Shown: in pieces, positions 17,979-25,373 of the stretch
How positions within the stretch are numbered: position 1 is the first letter of the stretch
Layout of the letters: the number at the start of each line of letters is the position of its first letter
Source: Tautonia sociabilis
GTDB lineage: Bacteria; Planctomycetota; Planctomycetia; Isosphaerales; Isosphaeraceae
Direction of reading: 5' to 3'
Assembly: GCF_003977685.1 (NCBI RefSeq)
Contig: NZ_RYZH01000030.1
Coordinates: forward strand, 25,550 to 89,549
DNA length: 64,000 nucleotides
The notes under the pieces: model-generated
Told to the model about the DNA's origin: nothing
The model's database searches: none
What the model saw: the letters and a program-made list of their open reading frames with translations, nothing else
Program-made: the position numbers and the translations under genes

Positions 17979-18839
17979 TCAGCCGATCCGACGTGCCTTC
18001 TTCCGGTTGTGCGCCAGGTAGCGGGCCGCCCTCGCCCGGACCATCCGGGCCTCGATCTCCGGGTGCCGGAGCCGCATCAGCCTTCGGTACCGGGCCCAGA
18101 ACCGCACGCGGTCGCGGTCGTCGACTCCGGCAACGTCCGCCGTCGAGAAGAGCAACTGCGCCAGGTCCTTCCAGCGCCACCAGGCGGCCGTCGCCCGGTG
18201 CGTCGCCAGCCGGTGCAGGTCGATGAGGTAGATCGGCGAGTCTTCCCGGTCAATGTCGATATAGTAGTGGCACAGGTACAAGTCCTTGTGGAACGACCGC
18301 GACGAGTGGAGCCTCGCCGTCAGGTCGGCCATCGTGGCGGCGAGCCGCCGTTTCCACCGGAAGAATTCCCGGGGGGGGAGCCGCCGGGCCTGCTCAGGGA
18401 TCGCCTCGTGCATCGGGAGGAACCCGGTGAGCTCCTCCACCATCAGGTAGCTTTCCAGCCGTCCCCACGGGCCGATCGTCTCCCCGGCGGCCACCGGCTC
18501 GGGCACGAGCAGGCCCAGCCTGCGGCCCCGGTGCAGGTGCCGCCACTCGGCCCCGGCCGGCGAGTGGCGGCCTCCGGGGTCGATCAGCGCGGCGAGCCGC
18601 TCCCGCCAGGGCAGCCGGTAATGCCGCTTCAGGTAGACCGTCAGCGGGCCCCCCGGGCCGTCGAACCGGACGCGGCAGGTCGACCGCCCTTGCTTGGCGT
18701 GCAGGCGGTCGTCGCTGCGCAACTGCATCACGGTCGCCTCCAGGTCTTCCGGAAGGCGTCCCGAGTGCCGCTCCGACCGCCATGCCCAGCGTTCCCCGCG
18801 GAGCAGACGATCCAGGAAGGTCCCGCCCCCGGTCGTCAT
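17979..18839 (-). CDS. LPS core kinase-like protein (InaA/WaaP family)
   Basis: 286 residues. A protein-kinase-like fold is indicated by the catalytic-loop motif 'FHKDLYLCHYYI' (compare HxDxxxxH in WaaP) and the metal-binding 'LIDLHRLA'. The N-terminal lobe has 'VYLKRHYRL', with a likely ATP-contact Lys. WaaP phosphorylates heptose of the LPS inner core. The start codon overlaps the stop of the upstream GT39-like gene by 4 nt (ATGA), showing translational coupling, and the GT4 gene follows after 29 nt. Neighbours and motif together make an envelope-glycolipid kinase the best reading. Confidence 0.82.
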   Translation of the reverse strand: MTTGGGTFLDRLLRGERWAWRSERHSGRLPEDLEATVMQLRSDDRLHAKQGRSTCRVRFDGPGGPLTVYLKRHYRLPWRERLAALIDPGGRHSPAGAEWRHLHRGRRLGLLVPEPVAAGETIGPWGRLESYLMVEELTGFLPMHEAIPEQARRLPPREFFRWKRRLAATMADLTARLHSSRSFHKDLYLCHYYIDIDREDSPIYLIDLHRLATHRATAAWWRWKDLAQLLFSTADVAGVDDRDRVRFWARYRRLMRLRHPEIEARMVRARAARYLAHNRKKARRIG

Positions 18840-20374
18840 CGGACGATCCCCTCCCACGAATCCGGCCTCCGGAAGCGGTAGACTCGGACGCCGATCTCCT
18901 CGTCTCCCTCCCGGCTCGGGAAGGCGGCGACCGGCTCGGCGGCGAAGCGAAGCAGCGCGCCGAGCGTCTCGGCCCTCCGGCTGGGGGCCGACAGTTCGTC
19001 GACCCCCACGACGACGTACGAGAGCCTCGCATCCGTGAGCGCCTGGCGGATGTGCCACGGGTCGTAGGCCGTCAATCCCGAGACGAACGCCGCCCACCCC
19101 CTGGTGTCCAGCACCGCGTCCCCCGGCCGGGCGTGATCGGCCAGCCATCGGCCGGCCTGCTGGTGGCCCCATCGACTCGGGTGCCCTGGCTTGAGCTGGA
19201 CGCCGATCCCCACCGCCGCCAGCACCGCGAGCGAGGCGATGACCAATCGCCTCCTCCGGGACGGTTCCGGCCGGAACCTCCCGGCGATCCGCAGGGCGCC
19301 GGCTGCCGAGAGCGGCGTCGCGAGCGCCACCAGCAACGCTCCATGCCGATCCGAGACGTATCCCGCACTCATCGCGTGGCGCACCAGCACCGCCGCGAAG
19401 GCGATCGCCAGCATCTCGACCATCCGCCTCGCCCGAGCCGACCCTCGCCCTCGCATCGCCCCGACCAGGGCCAGCGGCACCACCACCCACCCCGACGCCT
19501 CGCCGACCCCCTCCGCCACCAGGACGACAGCCGGCATCAGCCCCAGCCGCCCCGGGGCATCCGACTCTTCCTTGGGCGAGAAGTCCCACCTCGGGTCGTC
19601 CAGCCCCCGGGGAAGCCAGTGGGGAACGCTCCGGGCCAACCCGGTCCCCTGGCCCAGCCCGGTCGCGTATCGCATCGAGAGCTTCTCGGAGATCGTCCCC
19701 TTGATCGCCGCGTAGGAGCCGACGCAGACGAGCAGGGGGGCGAGGACGGCGACGGAGCGGAACAGCGCCGCGGAGCGGCCCTTCCGCCAGATCCCCATCC
19801 CCACGGCCATCACCCCTGGCACCAGCGCCACCTCCGGCCTCGCGAGGAACCCGATTCCCCCGATCGCCCCCGCACCGATTGCGGCGCCGACCTCCCCCGT
19901 CCTCATCGCCCGGAGCCCCATCGCCAGCGAGCCGACCGCGCAGAGCAGGGCCGTCGCGTCGCTGAGCGTCTCGTGTCCGATCCTCCCCGAGATCGGCAGC
20001 GCGATGAAGGTGAGCGTCGCCAGGACCCCCGCCCGTCGGCCGACGAGCTCCCTGGCGAACGCGAAGAACGGGACGACGATCGCCGTCATCGCCAGCGTCG
20101 ACACCCCTTGCGCCGCCACCCGCCACGACGCCGGCCCCTCGCCGATCGCCGAGGAGACGATCGGGTGCAGCCCGGCGATCAGCGCCGGATAGAGCGGGTG
20201 CTGGTCGGCCCGGCGGACGACATCCGCCCAGGGCTGGTCGCCGAACTCCCGGGCGATGCGGATGAACTTCAGGCCGTCCTGCGAGGGGAGCGGGGTCCTC
20301 GCCATCCCGGCGACGTGAATCGCCACCGTCAGCGCGACCAGACCGATCAGCAGCCAATGTTCGCGGCGGGTCAC
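18836..20374 (-). CDS. GT39-like polytopic membrane glycosyltransferase
   Basis: 512 residues with about 9-11 predicted membrane helices. The N-terminus ('EHWLLIGLVALTVAIHVAG') is followed by a periplasmic loop with 'SQDGLKFIRIAREF' and 'ADQHPLYPALIAG', the Asp/His pattern of PMT/ArnT-type enzymes that use polyprenyl-phosphate sugars. A soluble C-terminal domain (about 400-512) carries 'AVLDTRGWAAFVSGLT'. I chose the GTG at 20374, which has a GGAGGG about 8 nt upstream; an ATG 88 codons earlier adds only basic shadow. It overlaps the kinase gene by 4 nt. It probably transfers a sugar to lipid A or another envelope acceptor outside the inner membrane. Confidence 0.75.
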   Translation of the reverse strand: MTRREHWLLIGLVALTVAIHVAGMARTPLPSQDGLKFIRIAREFGDQPWADVVRRADQHPLYPALIAGLHPIVSSAIGEGPASWRVAAQGVSTLAMTAIVVPFFAFARELVGRRAGVLATLTFIALPISGRIGHETLSDATALLCAVGSLAMGLRAMRTGEVGAAIGAGAIGGIGFLARPEVALVPGVMAVGMGIWRKGRSAALFRSVAVLAPLLVCVGSYAAIKGTISEKLSMRYATGLGQGTGLARSVPHWLPRGLDDPRWDFSPKEESDAPGRLGLMPAVVLVAEGVGEASGWVVVPLALVGAMRGRGSARARRMVEMLAIAFAAVLVRHAMSAGYVSDRHGALLVALATPLSAAGALRIAGRFRPEPSRRRRLVIASLAVLAAVGIGVQLKPGHPSRWGHQQAGRWLADHARPGDAVLDTRGWAAFVSGLTAYDPWHIRQALTDARLSYVVVGVDELSAPSRRAETLGALLRFAAEPVAAFPSREGDEEIGVRVYRFRRPDSWEGIVR

Positions 20375-20501
20375 CGCTCCGCCCTCCCTGGCGATCACTC
20401 GTTCGCTCGCTCGCTCTTTCGTTCGATCGTTCTCGCCGAAGCGCGGTCCGGTCCCTGGGCCGCAGCCCGGATTCTGGCGAGGGGGTCCGATCGGGTCAAG
20501 G

Positions 20502-21494
20502 TCACTCACCCAGGGGGACCCCGGGCGGCCGGCCGGCCCGATGGAGCGGGGACGAACCGGCATCGAGTCGGGCCGTCGGTCGATCCGGCCCGGAAGCGAC
20601 CGCGGCCGACGCCCAGAGATCGGCCAGGCTCCGCTCAAAGGGGATGCGGGGGGACCAGCCCGTGTCCCTCCGGATCGCGCCGGGGTCGGCCCTCGAGTCG
20701 GTCGGACCGATCACTGATCCCGTCGCCTCGATCGCCACCCGACGCCTGCTCAGGGCGACCAGCCGATCGAGCCCCTCCCGGATGCTTCTCGACGATCCCG
20801 AGCCGACCGGGTAGCTCGAGCCGGCCTTGCCCCGGGTCGCCAGGGCGAGCAGCGCCGAGGCCACGTCTCGGACGTCGATGAAGTCGCGACGGGAGTCGAG
20901 GGCGCCGGTCCGGAGCGTCATCGGTCCCGGTCCCGCCTCCGCCAGCTCGGCGGCGAATCGGCCGAATGCCTGGCTCCTGGGCATTCCCGGGCCGATCGGG
21001 TTGAAGATCCGGGCGACCACCCCCTCGACCGGCCCCCGGCACCCCGCGGTCGCGTTCGAGGCGAACCACTTGCTCAGGCCATACGGCCCCTCGGGTCGGC
21101 AGGGGGTCTCCTCGCCGATCGGCAGCAGGCCGGACGGCACCGGCCCGTACTCCGCGGCCGAGCCCGCCGTCACGACCCGAATCGGTGTCCCGAGACCCTC
21201 CAGCGCCCGGAGCAGTCCGACGGTCCCCCCCACGTTGGTGCGGTAGAAGTCGGCCGGGGCGGCCGGCGGGGTCCGGCCCGCGAGGTGGAGCACGAACTCC
21301 GGCCGCACCTGCTTCACGGCTCGGGCCACGCTCGGCGGATCCTCCAGGTCGGCGCGGACGAACGCCTCGGGAGGCCAGCCGCTCGGGAGGCGGCGGCCGA
21401 TCGCCACCACCTCGTTCTCGGGCGAGCCTCGCAGCAGGTCGAGCACCCGGAGGCCCAGGAACCCCGATCCCCCCGAGACGAGCCAGACCGGCAT
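20502..21494 (-). CDS. NAD(P)-dependent sugar epimerase/reductase (SDR family)
   Basis: 330 residues. The Rossmann motif 'GGSGFLG' (8-14) and the catalytic 'YGLSK' (Tyr138, Lys142) are intact, with 'AGSAAEYG' supplying the catalytic Ser region. 'FYRTNVGGTVGLLRA' and 'ARIFNPIGPGM' resemble GDP-6-deoxy-mannose reductases and related extended SDRs. The C-terminal 30 residues are Pro/Arg-rich. ATG 21494 is chosen because the upstream 17 codons lie before the Rossmann start. It sits 22 nt after the GT9 gene and 127 nt before the GT39-like gene. It likely makes a modified nucleotide sugar for this cluster. Confidence 0.83.
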   Translation of the reverse strand: MPVWLVSGGSGFLGLRVLDLLRGSPENEVVAIGRRLPSGWPPEAFVRADLEDPPSVARAVKQVRPEFVLHLAGRTPPAAPADFYRTNVGGTVGLLRALEGLGTPIRVVTAGSAAEYGPVPSGLLPIGEETPCRPEGPYGLSKWFASNATAGCRGPVEGVVARIFNPIGPGMPRSQAFGRFAAELAEAGPGPMTLRTGALDSRRDFIDVRDVASALLALATRGKAGSSYPVGSGSSRSIREGLDRLVALSRRRVAIEATGSVIGPTDSRADPGAIRRDTGWSPRIPFERSLADLWASAAVASGPDRPTARLDAGSSPLHRAGRPPGVPLGE

Positions 21495-21516
21495 CGGCAC
21501 CCCCTCCGTTCGTCGA

Positions 21517-22587
21517 TCAGGCGGCCTGGCGTCGGTTGTCGCCACGGTCGAGGTCCAGGCCGAGCAGCCTCCGGCTCTCCTCGAAGACGGCGTCGGGCAT
21601 CAACTCGGTCATGCAGCGGTGGTGCCCCAGCGGGCAGACCGGCTTCTGGCAGGGGCCGCAGGGGACGGGCTGCTGCAGGTGAACGGCCATCGGATGATAC
21701 GTCCGCGTCCAGGCGATGTGAGTCGGCCCGAACAGGCTGACCACCGGCACGCCGAACCCAGCGGCGAAGTGCCTCGGGCCGGAGTCGGTCGTCACCAGCA
21801 GGGCGCTGCGCCGGACGCTCGCTTTGGTCAGGCCGAGGCTCACCGCCTCATCCGCCAGGCTGACCACGTCCGGGTGCGACGCCTGCGCCACGATCTGCCG
21901 GACCGATGCCCGCTCGGCCGGGCCGCAGACGACCAGCACCTTCACCCTCAGCTCATCGACCAGTCGCCTCGCCAGCGTCGCGAAGTGCCCCTCCGGCCAG
22001 TTCTTCGCCGGGCCGAAGGCGCCCCCGGTGTTCAGGCAGACCACCGGCCGATCGCCTTCCAGGCCGAGCCGACGCCACGCCTCGTCGGCCGCTCGCTCGT
22101 CGGCCTCGGTCGTGAACAATTCGCAGGAGATCGAGTCGACCGGGCAGTTCAAATGCCTCGCCAGCGCCAGGTAATACTCGACGATCGGCACCGGCCGGAA
22201 CCGCCCGCGCTCGTCCCTCGGCGCAAGGAGCCGATCCGTCAGCAAGACGCCCCGCCCTCCCCTCGCGTAGCCCACCCGGCGCTCCACGCCCCCCAGCGCG
22301 GCCATCAGGGCGGATCGGATCGAGTTCGGCAGCAACACCGCCAGGTCGAACCGCTCGTCCCGCAAGCGGTGGATGACGCCCGGCATCCTCCGATCGCGCT
22401 CGGGCGCCTTCGGGTGGAAGAGGATCACGTCGTTCAGCCACGGCGCCCCGGCCAGCGTCGGCGCCACGCCCGGCTTGAGCAGCCCGACGATCCGGGCCTC
22501 GGGGAATCCCCCCCGCAGGGCGCGCAGGGTCGGCGTCGCCATCACCGTGTCGCCGACCAGGTTCGGGCAGAAGACGACGATCCGCAT
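21517..22587 (-). CDS. GT9-family ADP-heptose:LPS heptosyltransferase-like protein
   Basis: 356 residues, usual for WaaF/WaaC. It starts 'MRIVVFCPNLVGDTVMATP', the GT9 opening with the Asp of the acceptor site. The donor domain has 'GGAFGPAKNWPEGHFATLA' and 'DSGPRHFAAGFGVPVVSLFG', where the family has DSGxxH. A Cys-rich tail motif, 'CGPCQKPVCPLGHHRCM', is common in heptosyltransferase II. It is placed 46 nt after lpxK and 22 nt before the epimerase gene. Transfer of heptose to the inner core is the best call; another nucleotide sugar cannot be excluded. Confidence 0.87.
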   Translation of the reverse strand: MRIVVFCPNLVGDTVMATPTLRALRGGFPEARIVGLLKPGVAPTLAGAPWLNDVILFHPKAPERDRRMPGVIHRLRDERFDLAVLLPNSIRSALMAALGGVERRVGYARGGRGVLLTDRLLAPRDERGRFRPVPIVEYYLALARHLNCPVDSISCELFTTEADERAADEAWRRLGLEGDRPVVCLNTGGAFGPAKNWPEGHFATLARRLVDELRVKVLVVCGPAERASVRQIVAQASHPDVVSLADEAVSLGLTKASVRRSALLVTTDSGPRHFAAGFGVPVVSLFGPTHIAWTRTYHPMAVHLQQPVPCGPCQKPVCPLGHHRCMTELMPDAVFEESRRLLGLDLDRGDNRRQAA

Positions 22588-22633
22588 CGGGCGTCCTTTC
22601 CCGATTCGGGGCGGGGCAGGGCAGGGGGCTGGC

Positions 22634-23683
22634 CTACCGGGCCTGCTCGGCGATCCGGTCGAGCGCCCCGTCCAGCACGTCGCCCCCCTCGATCGGCTCC
22701 AAGCCGATCCGGACGGCGCGCAAGGGCACCGGCCCCAGGTTCGAGAGGCGGAGCTTCACCGAATCCTTCTGCGTGGTCAAGGCCAGCGCCGCCCCCCAGT
22801 CGCGCGCCCATTGGATCAGGCCCTCGACGTCCGCGCGATCGTAGGGGTGATGGTCCGGGAACGTCCGGAAGGCGATGAGGTCGGCCCCCAGGCCGATCAG
22901 CGTGCGGCGGAACCCTTCCGGGTTTCCCAGACCGCAGAAGGCGACGACCGGCCCCTCCCGGAGGCGATCGATCGGCTCCGCGTTGGCGTCGGCGTCGAGC
23001 AGGTCCCTTGGCGCGTGCCGGGCCTCGGCCCATCGCAGCGGGCCGGCGGCGCGCTCGGCTCGCGACCGGATCGCATTCCGCTCCGCTCGACTCACCAGAT
23101 CCGCCCGGGAGAGCACGACCACCCCCGCTCTCCTCAGCGAGCCGACCGGCTCCCGGAGCAATCCCCGGGGCAGGAGATGGCCGAGGCCAAACGGGTCGAG
23201 CGCGTCGAGCAGCACGACGTCCAGGTCCCTCGCCAGCCTGCGGTGCTGGAAGCCGTCGTCGAGCACGAGGACTTGAGACTCGCACTCCTCCACCGCGATC
23301 CGGGCCAGGGCCACCCGGTCGGGATCCTGGAAGTGCGGCACGTCGGGCAAGTTCGCATCCAGGACGAGCCCCTCGTCATTCAGGCCCTCGGTCGCCCCGT
23401 ACCCTCGGCTGAGGATGGCGACCCGCAGCCCTCGCTCCCGGAACCGTCGGCAGGCGTACTCCACCATCGGCGTCTTGCCCGTGCCGCCGACGGTGATGTT
23501 GCCGATCGCCACCACCGGCACCTCGGCCCGATCGACGCCCCGGCCGCGATCGAACCTCGCGTTGCGTAGCCTCACGCCGGCGCCGTAGCCGATCGAGGCG
23601 ATCCTCAGCCCGAGACGGGCCAGCGCGGCGCCCGGCCCCCGAGCCTCTCCCCGGACGAGTCGGTGATAGGAATTGCGGTCCAT
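22634..23683 (-). CDS. lpxK: Tetraacyldisaccharide 4'-kinase (lipid A synthesis)
   Basis: Phosphorylates the 4' position of the lipid A disaccharide at the inner membrane. 349 residues, usual length. An N-terminal membrane-associating helix precedes the P-loop 'GNITVGGTGKTP' (61-72). Downstream are 'LSRGYGA', 'LDDGFQHRRLARDLDVVLLD' (the DDGFQH signature) and 'FPDHHPY', all diagnostic of LpxK. ATG 23683 is chosen because the P-loop then falls at its usual distance. As the first gene of the dense minus-strand cluster, it supports the view that the following transferases build on lipid A. This organism therefore makes LPS-type lipid. Confidence 0.95.
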   Translation of the reverse strand: MDRNSYHRLVRGEARGPGAALARLGLRIASIGYGAGVRLRNARFDRGRGVDRAEVPVVAIGNITVGGTGKTPMVEYACRRFRERGLRVAILSRGYGATEGLNDEGLVLDANLPDVPHFQDPDRVALARIAVEECESQVLVLDDGFQHRRLARDLDVVLLDALDPFGLGHLLPRGLLREPVGSLRRAGVVVLSRADLVSRAERNAIRSRAERAAGPLRWAEARHAPRDLLDADANAEPIDRLREGPVVAFCGLGNPEGFRRTLIGLGADLIAFRTFPDHHPYDRADVEGLIQWARDWGAALALTTQKDSVKLRLSNLGPVPLRAVRIGLEPIEGGDVLDGALDRIAEQAR

Positions 23684-23859
23684 CCCTGGACCTCCCGGGC
23701 CCGGTCGGGTCGGCGGACTCCGTTCCGATGGTTCGGAGTAGGCTACCGGAGCCGCTCGGGATCGTCGAGATCCCTGCGGAAGAAGATCTCCCGAGTCGGG
23801 GGCGGGGCGATTCTCTTCGACGTCCCGGCCCGGCGATCGCACTCCGGGCGGGCGGTCGC

Positions 23860-24492
23860 TCACGAGACGATCCGACATCCTGCGCGCCCGAAGTCGAGCG
23901 ACGTGACGATTGCGGCCACCTGCCGGGCGATCTTGCCGCCTCCCCGGTCGGACGGCTCGATGGGAGACACCGCGGCGTAGTCTCCCGGTTCGTCGCAGAT
24001 CAGCCGAAGGTCGATCACCGGCAGATACGCCCGGGCCGCCTCTCGGAGGATCACGTCATTGAACAGGCAGAGCCCCGCCCGCTCGGCCGGGCCGAGGCCG
24101 GGGATGGCGTCGTAGATGCTACACACGGCGACCGGCTTCCGAAGGGCTCGCACCCGGTCGAGCATCCTCCGGTACTCCGCCAGGAATCCCCCTCGCATCG
24201 ACTCCAGTCGGGAGAGGGCCTCGACGATCGAGGAGGCCGGCTCGGACAGGATGGTGCCGCGCGCTCGCAGGGCGTCGTTCCCCCCGGCGCTGACGATCAG
24301 GTGGGTCGCGTCCCCAGGCACTCGGTCGAGCTGTCCGGAGACGTCGCTCACGACGGCGCCGTCGACCGCGGCGAGCGTCGCCTCCCAGCCCGTCGGGAGC
24401 GATCGGCGCAGGTGCTCGATCACCGAGGGCCCGCCGGTGACGTAGGCGGCGTTGTCGAAGATCGAGTCGCCGAGCAGGACGACGTGGCCCAT
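23860..24492 (-). CDS. SGNH/GDSL-type hydrolase
   Basis: 210 residues. Block I 'VVLLGDSIFDNAAY' contains the nucleophile Ser, and block III 'IVSAGGNDAL' contains the oxyanion Asn. The family's DxxH near the C-terminus is not evident: the expected place reads 'IEPSDRGGGKIARQ'. I recall relatives with 'PIEPS..GG.KIA', so this may be a subfamily feature. No signal peptide is seen; the protein is probably a cytoplasmic esterase or lipase-like enzyme. It lies 176 nt upstream of lpxK on the same strand, and divergent from the Mpo1-like gene. Substrate unknown. Confidence 0.8.
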   Translation of the reverse strand: MGHVVLLGDSIFDNAAYVTGGPSVIEHLRRSLPTGWEATLAAVDGAVVSDVSGQLDRVPGDATHLIVSAGGNDALRARGTILSEPASSIVEALSRLESMRGGFLAEYRRMLDRVRALRKPVAVCSIYDAIPGLGPAERAGLCLFNDVILREAARAYLPVIDLRLICDEPGDYAAVSPIEPSDRGGGKIARQVAAIVTSLDFGRAGCRIVS

Positions 24493-24666
24493 GGCGGGGC
24501 TCCTGCTTGAGGAATCGGACCGCGGGCCGGCTTGCGGGCGAGGGCGGCCGGGGGTTAGGCTCGATCTTGGTCGTCGAGTTGTCGCGCGTCCAGGCGACTC
24601 GGCCCCGCCGATGACCGTCAATCAATCGATCGCGCCCCCGATCGCCTGACCGAGAACCACCCGCCG

Positions 24667-24993
24667 ATGCTCTGCCCCCCGCTGTCTCCCGACCCGGTCG
24701 TGCAGGACTGGATCGCCCGCCACAAGAACCCGGCCAACTTCGCGCTGCACATCGTCGCCATCCCGCCGACGATCCTGGGGGTGCTCTACATCCCGATCTA
24801 CCTGACGCTGCTTTCGATCCCCGTCTTCCTGACGGCGCTCGGCCTGTTCGCCGGCGGCTACCTCGTGCAGTTCCTCGGGCACGCGATCGACCGCTCGGAG
24901 CCGGGGGAGATCGCCCTGCTGCGGCGGTGGCTCCGCCGGCAGTGGGAGCGTCGGGCGGCGGTCGGGGCGAGGGCCGGACGGGAGTCGTCCTGA
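24667..24993 (+). CDS. Mpo1-like (DUF962) membrane protein
   Basis: 108 residues. The family motif 'WIARHKNPANFALHIVAIPP' carries the His residues thought to bind iron in yeast Mpo1, a 2-hydroxy fatty acid dioxygenase. Three hydrophobic helices follow ('TILGVLYIPIYLTLLSIP', 'FLTALGLFAGGYLVQFLG'), and a second His lies in 'GHAIDRSEPGEI'. The C-terminus is basic. A fatty-acid alpha-oxidation or membrane-lipid role is known only for yeast; in bacteria it is inferred. It is divergently transcribed from the SGNH gene, with 174 nt between them that must hold both promoters. Confidence 0.82.
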   Translation: MLCPPLSPDPVVQDWIARHKNPANFALHIVAIPPTILGVLYIPIYLTLLSIPVFLTALGLFAGGYLVQFLGHAIDRSEPGEIALLRRWLRRQWERRAAVGARAGRESS

Positions 24994-25373
24994 TGGCTCC
25001 CGGGCCCGACGCCGGGAAGTCGGGCGGCGGCGGCGTCCCCATTGGGTGCCGGGAGGTCGCCCGCACGCGGCGTGATCGTTGCCCTAGGCACGGCCCGGAA
25101 AATCAGTAGGATTTCGCGCATCCCCTCAAGACGCACATCCGATCCGGCCGATTGAACCGACGGTCGATTCGAGGGAATTCCGTAGAGAACGACGGCCGAT
25201 CCGCCTCGCCCCGGGTATCCGCCCGGGACGGGCCGGGCGATCGTCGACGGGCGGCGGACCGAAGGATCGCGAAGCCGCTCGTCGCCGGGACCGCGAGCCG
25301 CGGCATCGCGGCGGCTCCCGGCCGATCGGGTCGGTCCCTTCGTCCCATGGCGCAAAACAAGGACGGTCTGGCC
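24994..25373. other. Intergenic region ahead of the TolC-like gene
   Basis: 380 nt. All frames give Arg/Ala/Pro shadow. A relatively AT-rich patch lies near 25097-25120 (AAAATCAGTAGGATTTCG), which contains TAGGAT and could be part of a promoter for the downstream gene; no -35 at proper spacing was found. Confidence 0.35.
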
